A stretch of DNA of 64,000 nucleotides from Tetragonia tetragonoides (Eukaryota > Streptophyta > Magnoliopsida > Caryophyllales > Aizoaceae): assembly GCA_038025085.1 (NCBI GenBank), contig CM076144.1, positions 20,157,501 to 20,221,500 of the forward strand. Direction: 5' to 3'. Below the pieces are notes generated by a model. It saw only the letters and a list, made by a program, of their open reading frames with translations, did no database searches and was not told the origin of the DNA. A program made the translations under genes and the position numbers. Positions 56,769-64,000 of the stretch are shown here, in pieces. How positions within the stretch are numbered: position 1 is the stretch's first letter; every line of letters begins with the position of its first letter.

Positions 56769-59700
56769 ATGGCGATGGCTACGGATACAGGAAACAGCCA
56801 AAACTACGCCTTGCGTTCTAGGGTTGTCCCACGATTTGAGCTCAAGCGAAAGGAACTCCGAAGGTAAATATCTGTTCTTTGTTCAATTCTGCATCAAGTC
56901 TGAAACTGCTTAAAATCGTTCTCAATTGGGTTTTTCTTTTCTTTTAGGGTTTTTTTGTATCTTTTTTGATTGATGTGCTGCTATTTGGGATGTAAATTGG
57001 GTAATTGCAATGGTAGCTGATTTTATCTTATCCTTAGCTTTAAGATGTCCAATTTGAAAAACAAAATCTACATTTTGGTTTCTTCTTCTCTAATTTTATC
57101 TACTGTATTTTAGAATTATTCTTTTTAATAAATTTGTTTCCTTTATCACAGTCGCAGACCAAGCAAGGTTCCCAAACTTGAAAAGCAGCCAGAATCTGAA
57201 GGCAAACCTCAAAATGAGTATGTGCCAGCTTCTCTTAGCTAACCCTTTTTTTTGTTAAGTTGCCTTTTATCTTTGCTTCCTTTCGCCATTTGCTTCTGGT
57301 GGTTTGTGTAACTTTCTTTTAATTTTTTTTCTTTTCAAAATTCCCATTTTGTCTGTTTTATGTTAACACAATGTCATGAGCATTGATCAATGTTAGCCTT
57401 AATATGCTGTTGTGTTTGCTTGGATTGTGAGGTGCATCAGTGCATCACCTTTGCGTTGCCATCATTTTGCTGTTTGGTTGATCACAGGCTAACAAAGGTT
57501 CCTAGACCTCAACCAAAAAATAAATAAATAAACATAAAGACAGACCTGAACATGAACCTACAGTTGCTGTGTATGAGCTACCATATGTACTTGTTTTTTT
57601 AATGATTGTTCTAACTTCCTCCATTGTTTAAATTGAATTTTATATTTGTTCTTTTTAGTCTGTGTGTGTTGTACTATTCTTGATGTTTATGATTCTTTGC
57701 TTTAGTTCTGTCTAAGTGTAGCCTTGCTGGGGTGTGTGTAGATGGTGGGGTAGTGGCTTCTTTTGCTACCTTAGTGGGCTGTCAGGTTCAACAGTGGCCC
57801 CTTAGCTATATAGGTGTCCCTCTTGGAGGGAATCCCCGGTCTTTCCTTTGGGAGCCTGTTGTGGATAGGGTAGCTAAGTGTCTTGACGGGTGGAAGGGTA
57901 GGTGTTTTTCTTTGGGTGGGAGGATTACTATTCATCGTACTTGTTTGGCTAGCATCCGTCTGTATTATCTTTCCTTGTTTAAGATTCCTGTTAGTGTGGC
58001 TAATAGGTTAGAGAAGATGCTTGACGGGAGTCGAAGATATCACTTTGTTAGTGGGGGCGTAAGGGGCTTTGGGTTTTGGTACATTGGTGTCCAAGAATAT
58101 CTCACTCGTAGGTAAGTGGTTATGGCGTTTCCTGATGAAGTCCGATTCTCTATGGCACCGGGTCATTAGGAGCAAGTACGGTCTTCGGCATAATGGGTTG
58201 GACGCTCATGCCGGCTCTACTGTTTCCCATGCTTGCCCGTGGAAGTTCATCTCTCATGTCCTTTCCCTTTCCTCTTGGTGTGTGGGTAATGGACAACGGG
58301 AAAGGTTCGGGGAGGATGTCTGTAGTGGGGATTTTATCCTCGAGTTTATCAGTTGTCTACTCTCTCCATAATGCGCCTATTGCTGCTTTTTTTTGGCGAT
58401 GGTGAATCCTGGGACCTTCATTTAAGGAGAGCTCCTCAGGATTGGGAGGTGGCGGAGTTGACTTCTCTTCTTAGCGTTTTAGACACCATCTAGATTGGGC
58501 CCTATGAGGACTCTCGGGTTTAGGTTGGAGATCCTTTTGGCCTCTTCTCCTGCAAATTATTGCTTCACCACCTTAGCCTACCGTCTCATTATCCTCACTT
58601 TCCCTTTGATACTTTTATTTCAAAGTCTAAGGTTCCCCTTAAGCTACACGCATTTATTTGGACTTTGGTGCTAGGTAGGTTCAATACCCCTGATATGCTC
58701 CAACGGCGGAGATCGGGGTGAGTCTTGCTTCCAAATAGATGTGTGCTTTGCAACAAAGCTAGTGAGTCTTCTATACATTTGTTCCTGCAATGTGAGTTTG
58801 CTTGGACAAGGAGAGGGGCAAGGACATTAGACTTTTGTGGCAATGTGCATTTTTCGCTATTTTCTGGTGCATCTGGTTGGAGTGGAATGCTAGGATCTTT
58901 TCGGAGATTTCTGGGCCGGTTGATTTTGCTTGGGATAGGGTAGTTTATTTGGCCTCTCTATGGGCCTAAGCCGCTGGGGCTTTTAGGGGAGTGCCCCTCA
59001 GTGACACTCATTAGGGAAGTGCCCCTTAGTGACACTCAACTTCTGTGGGGGAATTTCTAATTAGTTCTTTTGCGGTTTATGAGGAGTTCTTGTCCTCTCT
59101 CTGTTGTAGTGTACTATTCTTTCTGTATCAATAAAATTTTTCTTTTTCTAAAAAGAATGATTCTTTGCTTTAGTCTGCCATTTGGTTCCTTATTCAGCTT
59201 GTTTGTTTCTTTGATTTGGCTGTTTGATTGCTTCCCCATTTGTCGGGTCACTATAAGTTATCCATATGGTTGGGGTGCATGGGTGGTAGCAATCCAAGGC
59301 CCTAGTTGGTGCATATGGTGCTTGGGGGAGTGTGTTTCTCAAGGTTTTTTTTTTTTTTTTTAATAATCTTTGATCACTTGCTAACTTGTTTTGTAGGATG
59401 ACAGCGCCTCAAGTTTCAGAAGAAGCTCATGCCACGGTACCATCTACGTTATATGTAGGTCCACATCGTGAACATCCTCCTCCAACAGCTAAAGAGATTA
59501 AGGAGTCAGAAAAGCTAGCGAAAGCCCAAACTAAGAGATGTTCGACAAAAGCGGACTCTTTCCTGAATGGTCAATGCATAAAAACAGGGGTTTGTTTGTT
59601 TTTTCTCATTTCTGCTAACTGCTCAAAATAGTTACTATGTGTAATGTAATGTCTAATGCATTATGTGTGCTACTCCCTGCTTATGGTTCTCATTTCTCTT

Positions 59701-60132
59701 TGTTTCCCTTATTTTACAGAAGCCTAGATATAAGCTCGTGGAGCCATTGAAGAGTTATGCCTTTGTGATCAGAGGAGCCATTTTCTTGCATATCAACTTT
59801 GAAGCTAAGTCAAATGTTCCTGAAGCTCCCGTGGAGCTGTTTTTTGCTCAACTGGTGGTGAGAAATCACGAAGAAGTTACCTTCTGCTGCAGCTTGGGAG
59901 ACAGGGGCTCGCAATCTGGTTTGTGTCTGGAATGTGATTAAGTGTTTCTTGTTATTATAATCTTGGTTTCCAGTACTTGCAATCTTTTGCCTGTATTTCA
60001 CTTAGATGACCTTGAAATTTGTCGTGATATGTAGCTCCCTCCAGCTCTTGTTGCTACTACTGTGGAGATGATGGTCTAATTCATCACCCTGAGGATGGGG
60101 ATTTCACGAAGGGGCCATCTGTCAAGAACTAA
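56769..60132 (+). CDS. DUF3615-like protein, intact, five exons, 216 aa
   Basis: Exons 56769-56863, 57152-57217, 59397-59589, 59720-59918 and 60035-60132 join in frame across GT-AG introns (651 bp). The start MAMATDTGNSQNY follows a GA-rich leader. The N-terminus is basic (RFELKRKELRSRRPSKVPK) and could be a nuclear signal. Residues ~90-205 resemble plant DUF3615: KRCSTKADSFLNGQ, YKLVEPLKSYAFVIRGAIFLHINFEAKS, ELFFAQLVV and a C-terminal CCYYCGDDGLIHHP..GDF motif that could bind zinc. The molecular function of this family is unknown to me. No lesions were seen, so it is likely a functional host gene despite the L1 fragment in intron 2. Confidence 0.75.
57707..59156 (+). mobile_element. 5'-truncated L1 LINE in intron 2 of the DUF3615-like gene
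   Basis: An 18-bp target duplication ATGATTCTTTGCTTTAGT lies at 57689-57706 and 59157-59174. The insert carries the 3' part of an ORF2: post-RT sequence (WPLSYIGVPLGGNPRS, FSLGGRITIHRTCLASIRLYYLSLFK) and zf-RVT (CVLCNKASESSIHLFLQCEFAW), with frameshifts. It ends with AATAAA and a short A-rich tail, in the same orientation as the gene. It is a different L1 lineage from the one at 22997 judging by protein divergence. Confidence 0.92.
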
Positions 60133-62442
60133 CATGCTAGTTGCTGACTGGCCGTCATCTACATAAAGTATGTTGATGATTTTGTGTTGACGAAATAGCC
60201 TTTGTGTTGTAAGGGTTCGGAGTCTTGTACTTGAAACATGATGATGGTTGTGTTGATGAGTAGTTTTGAACTATGTACTGGCACTAAGCAGTTTCGGTTG
60301 AGCAAACTTTAGCTAAATTCTCAGCCAACTGAAGGTTCGGTTATAATTTTTTCTGAAAAGTAAGGTTCGGTTATATGGTGTATGCGGTATGCCATTTGCG
60401 ATAGTGTGTACTAATGCCATATATTTTGTGCCTCTTTTTCTTTGACCTGAAAATAAAGACCTAGGCTTGATGTACATCTAAGAACTCAGTTTAAGTTTCC
60501 CCAAAAGAAAATTTTAAGTGGCGATATGTTAAGATTTAGGTATGGGTTTCGGTCTTTCGGATGCTGAATTAGAACACGGAAACTCAAAATGTCATATTTG
60601 TTTTGAACCGAATGATGATTATCCTCCACATTATAAAAGGCTTAGCTTTGTATGGGGCCTGTGGGCCAACCTTTCTCTCCAATCTCCCTGACCCCCACCT
60701 GTCACCCATTACCACCACCATGATTTCTCCGCCTTTTGCCATGTCCAGCACCTGATGACACCCCAATCAAGCTTGGTGGCGGTGTATTGAAAAAGTGAGG
60801 GGAGGCTGTTAATTCTTCATGTAACAAAGGTGTTTCGGTAAAGATTGTGCCAAAAATATTTGGTTTCAGTAATTTCGTATTTATGTTAAGCAACACCGTT
60901 AAAGAAAGAAAACACGACTTTTTCACAAAATTAAATAAAAAAGGAAAAAGAAAACCCAACAAATAAAACTTCAAAGATACACAATATTTACTGTTTATTA
61001 TGTTCCTCGACAGATGAATAAAATAGTCATGTAGAGTCTAGCAAGCTAATCTCCAAAACACAACGTAAGGGTTGAGGTTTTATCCCTTCGAGCATATAAA
61101 AGTATAAAACGTCAGTACCTATACCACAATAGCAATACAAAGTAAGGCGTAAAGAGACACAATGATAACAATTAACATCACAGGTTGTCCTCAAAGATAA
61201 AAAGAATCCAGGTGTGTAGAATGCAGCGTCTTGGCTTTCATATATATTTCCTAACTAATGCTGACAGTCGTGACAGATACCCTGCTTGCTCATATTCTTG
61301 GCTATTGGGGGTCTGCTACTTATTCTTCAAAACTGGCATTTTGTTCCTCCCATATAGAACGCATAGTTGATTTCCCAATTTTATATATACCTGCTCAATC
61401 AAGAAAATTGAACCAAGTGAGTATCGTACATGTTATGCCCAGCCATTGAAACAGTGATTGTAACAGCTCACCAGAAACAGACATTCACAAAACAAATGAT
61501 TTTGATGTTCAGAAGTTGTATCACATACCACTAGAAAATTCCACTAGAAACCAGCCTATCCATAGTAGGCAATCTCTGTACAGGCCATATCAATATATCA
61601 CGTCAACGTAATGCCAAAAAGATGAGATTCTATAAATCTTGCTGAAGGCCTAGGAATAGTTAGGCTCCTGAAAGAATCACCATACTGTATTGCGTGCAAA
61701 CACATTACACACTATCTCTACAATCAAAAAATTTATTGACCATCCAAGAAGCTCAAGCAGCGGAGGGACATCTAACCGACAATTTCTCAGTCATTTGGCT
61801 TGCAGACCTCACTACCAGTTTTGTCTAATTTTTATTTTTTATATAATTACAGGCATTATAATTTATAAGGCAGCTCATACAGATAACAACACTTACAGAG
61901 TTGGATCAAGTTGGCAAATAGATCAATAAACAAACTCATACGATAAGACCTTACACTACCCATGATGAAAACCGAGTAGTCCATAAAACATTGACCCAAG
62001 CCTCCCATTGTAAACAATTACCAAGCACGTTTTGAGATCTTTCCTTTAATGCCACCATATTTCGCAGAAAGGCCAGTGCTTCCAAAACAACAGGCTGGTC
62101 CTTCAGAACCCAATTTACCCTCATGCCAATATTTGCAGCAACTTTTCAGTTGAAATGGTTGGATAAGGAGTAGACCTTTGTTGTCTTATCCTTTATGGAG
62201 TAAGAAACACAACAGGTTTATTATCCTCGTTGCCATCTCCAACACCGACACTTGACAACCCTCGGCCAAAGGCTTCTCAGTGGCCCTCAACATCTCCAGC
62301 TAGATCTCCATCAACATTACCAACAACAGAAACCTTATGTTTAAACTATTCAGCTTTCCGTGAGTGTTACACCTGACACATCTTGATGAACTTGCAACAG
62401 ATTAAAAATGTGATTACTTATTTGCTCTGCATCACAAGACAC
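60133..62442. other. Intergenic, no supported gene
   Basis: Contains the 3'UTR of the DUF3615-like gene and AT-rich sequence with scattered short ORFs lacking domains. Confidence 0.45.
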
Positions 62443-62445
62443 TAT

Positions 62446-62670
62446 GGTGGTGTTTACTACCTTGCAATCATTTTATAGGGTAGTTATAAGGTGGAAAATG
62501 AAGGAGGGGGAGGAAGGAGATAGGAAAAGTGAGGTTGATTACATCATTCAAAGTAATCACACTCCAATTTTTCCATCCCTCTCATCTCACTCCTTCACTT
62601 TTCACCCCACATTTACTCTACAAAATGATTGCATTGCATTACATTTGATTGCAAGCTAGTAAACGAGGCC
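62446..62670. mobile_element. Tourist-like MITE (225 bp)
   Basis: Imperfect inverted repeats GGTGGTGTTTACTACCTTGCAATC at left and GGCCTCGTTTACTAGCTTGCAATC in reverse complement at right run about 95 bp inward to near-complete fold-back. The element is flanked by the trinucleotide TAT (62443-62445 and 62671-62673). A 3-bp duplication and GG(C/T)..GTTTACT ends suggest the PIF/Harbinger (Tourist) group. Confidence 0.8.
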
Positions 62671-62673
62671 TAT

Positions 62674-64000
62674 GTGATTGGAGCGCATGAAAGCCACCGC
62701 ACTCCTAGTGGCTTTTACATTTCTAGAAGGAAAACGAAAGTGGCTTTTACATCGTGACTTTACCACACTCGCCAATATTAATATTTAATACTACAAACTC
62801 AGAGCCCCATTTAATTCAATCCACAAACCAACCCAATCCTTAATTAGCACAACCATCCTACATCATGGCCTCAAGCATTTTTCATACGCCCATATAATTG
62901 TACATACAGCAAAAAAAGAACCCAAAAACAAAAAATTAACCAATTATGAACATAGGAATAGTAAGAAAACATTCCATACCCCTTCTATTAAATAAAATTC
63001 ACCGAAATCATATTGAACTATCACTAACCTGCATATAGAAGAGACCATTAATAGTAGTGACATATTTTTTTCGAGTATGGTGATGCTAGTATTCGGGAAC
63101 CTCACTTCTCTGTGTTGTATTTCAACACAAAAAGAGATGGCAATCGGAGACCCATGAGCTCGGAATCCTTATACAATTGACATCAAATTCATTATCAACC
63201 AAATGACCCCACAACTCAAAATCAACACATTCAATTGCAATTTACATCTTCACATCCTAAACAGAATTGCATATACGGATCATGATTTCTTTTTCATTAC
63301 AGAACAATGAGCTTAAAATCAAGTATTTTTTTTTGATGAAAATGGAACACTTAAATTAATTTACGTTGAAATAGTTCTTGGGCATAGGAGCCCATTACAA
63401 TCATTGTCATCCATTCAAACGTTAAAATCAAGTATTTGATTAGCAAAATAACTACGGTTCAGGAATTACACAGCCATCCATTCAAACAGTTGTGGGCATG
63501 AATCCAATACACACAAATGTAACTAAAGCGACTGAATTTGGTCCCAAATTCAGCATATATGTTATGAAAAAGGTCACTAAAATGATAGAATTAAAAGGGA
63601 AAGAGGGCACCTGGACAGAACGGGTATATCTGACGCGATTGATGTCAAATAAGAGAGAAGAATGGAGAATGGCTAGGGAAGAAGGTGGTTGGTTTTTCTC
63701 AACTCTTGTAATCTGTTTGGTCAATCGCCATCCCCAGCCATTGTCACCACCAAACAAAACAAAAAAAAAAAACTCAAATCTTCCTGAAAAAGGAAAAAAA
63801 CACCAAATTGGACTCGCATTTTAAAGGCAATCGATACCCCAATGATTTCCATTCTCATTACCCTAGATCACCGCTTGCACTGAGAAGAAAAAAAGAGAGC
63901 TATATATTTTCAACGAATACAGAGATGAGAAGCCTGGGTTGGGGTCTTCCCTACGAGAGGAGAGGGAATTTGGAGCATGGAAGTTTTGAGAAGGCCTCAG
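62674..64000. other. Right-edge sequence, possible 5' end of a minus-strand gene
   Basis: Mostly AT-rich. On the minus strand 63500-64000 has a leader-like look (CT-rich patches), but any coding part would lie mainly outside the window or is not recognisable. No gene is called. Confidence 0.3.

Noticed and set aside
60584..60974. Minus-strand Gly/His-rich and hydrophobic ORFs
   Set aside because: Short overlapping frames in AT-rich sequence with no domain or consistent codon pattern.
63482..63824. ORFs on both strands near the right edge
   Set aside because: They overlap each other and have no recognisable product. At most they mark a leader of a gene outside the window.

Overview
This window is plant nuclear DNA. 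The evidence is GT-AG introns, an intact ten-exon plant-type ubiquitin-specific protease gene, FAR1/MULE transposases, plant mobile domain and GRF zinc-finger proteins, an L1 LINE with an RNase H tail, hAT, Stowaway and Tourist elements, a tobacco-type SINE and a (TTTAGGG)n-type telomeric tract. It looks like a transposon-rich euchromatic region of a dicot. I cannot fix the species from sequence alone.

Layout. (1) 116-6370 is a complete Mutator-like element (MULE-1; 8-bp target duplication TATAATAT, ~60-bp terminal inverted repeats). Two convergent genes each start just inside a TIR: a FAR1/MULE transposase fused to a C-terminal OTU cysteine protease (+), and a plant-mobile-domain gene (-). 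In both genes a tiny first exon is followed by an intron holding a 33-bp CCATGG-anchored tandem array, and the two arrays are in inverted orientation. Both genes carry in-frame stops. (2) 6.4-9.5 kb is intergenic and holds a 521-bp Mutator-type MITE (9-bp TSD), a Stowaway MITE and a 5'-truncated SINE (17-bp TSD). (3) 9847-20.2 kb (-) is an intact UBP23-like deubiquitinase gene of 778 codons, whose ten coding exons I could join in frame, plus a 5'UTR exon. (4) 22997-29811 is a full-length but decayed L1 LINE (16-bp TSD, poly-A tail).

(5) 30877-50937 is a giant ~20-kb MULE (MULE-2; exact 9-bp TSD TTAATAAAA, degenerate TIRs with G-boxes). It carries a Ulp1-type protease gene, a 66-aa ORF, an intact 118-aa two-exon gene, an intronless XRCC3-like RAD51-paralogue copy, another two-exon gene, a GRF zinc finger/coiled-coil/TM gene with its own promoter, and a FAR1-type transposase. 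A non-coding block between the genes holds a TGTAGTA cluster, a TAAGCTCTCAT array, four telomeric repeats and a 170-bp tandem array. A gypsy-like LTR-retrotransposon remnant sits inside the Ulp1 gene, flanked by a 250-bp duplication of the host exon.

(6) 51222-55283 is a hAT element (8-bp TSD GTTTTAAG) with a decayed BED-finger transposase, inserted only 284 bp from the end of MULE-2. (7) 56769-60132 is an intact five-exon DUF3615-like gene with an L1 fragment (18-bp TSD) in intron 2. (8) 60.1-64 kb is intergenic with one Tourist-like MITE.

Only the UBP23-like and DUF3615-like genes look like working host genes. The rest is mobile DNA whose main coding genes carry nonsense changes or frameshifts, although a few MULE-2 passenger ORFs are still open. 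The most unusual objects are MULE-2 with its repair-gene-like cargo and MULE-1 with its mirrored promoter/intron-array architecture.
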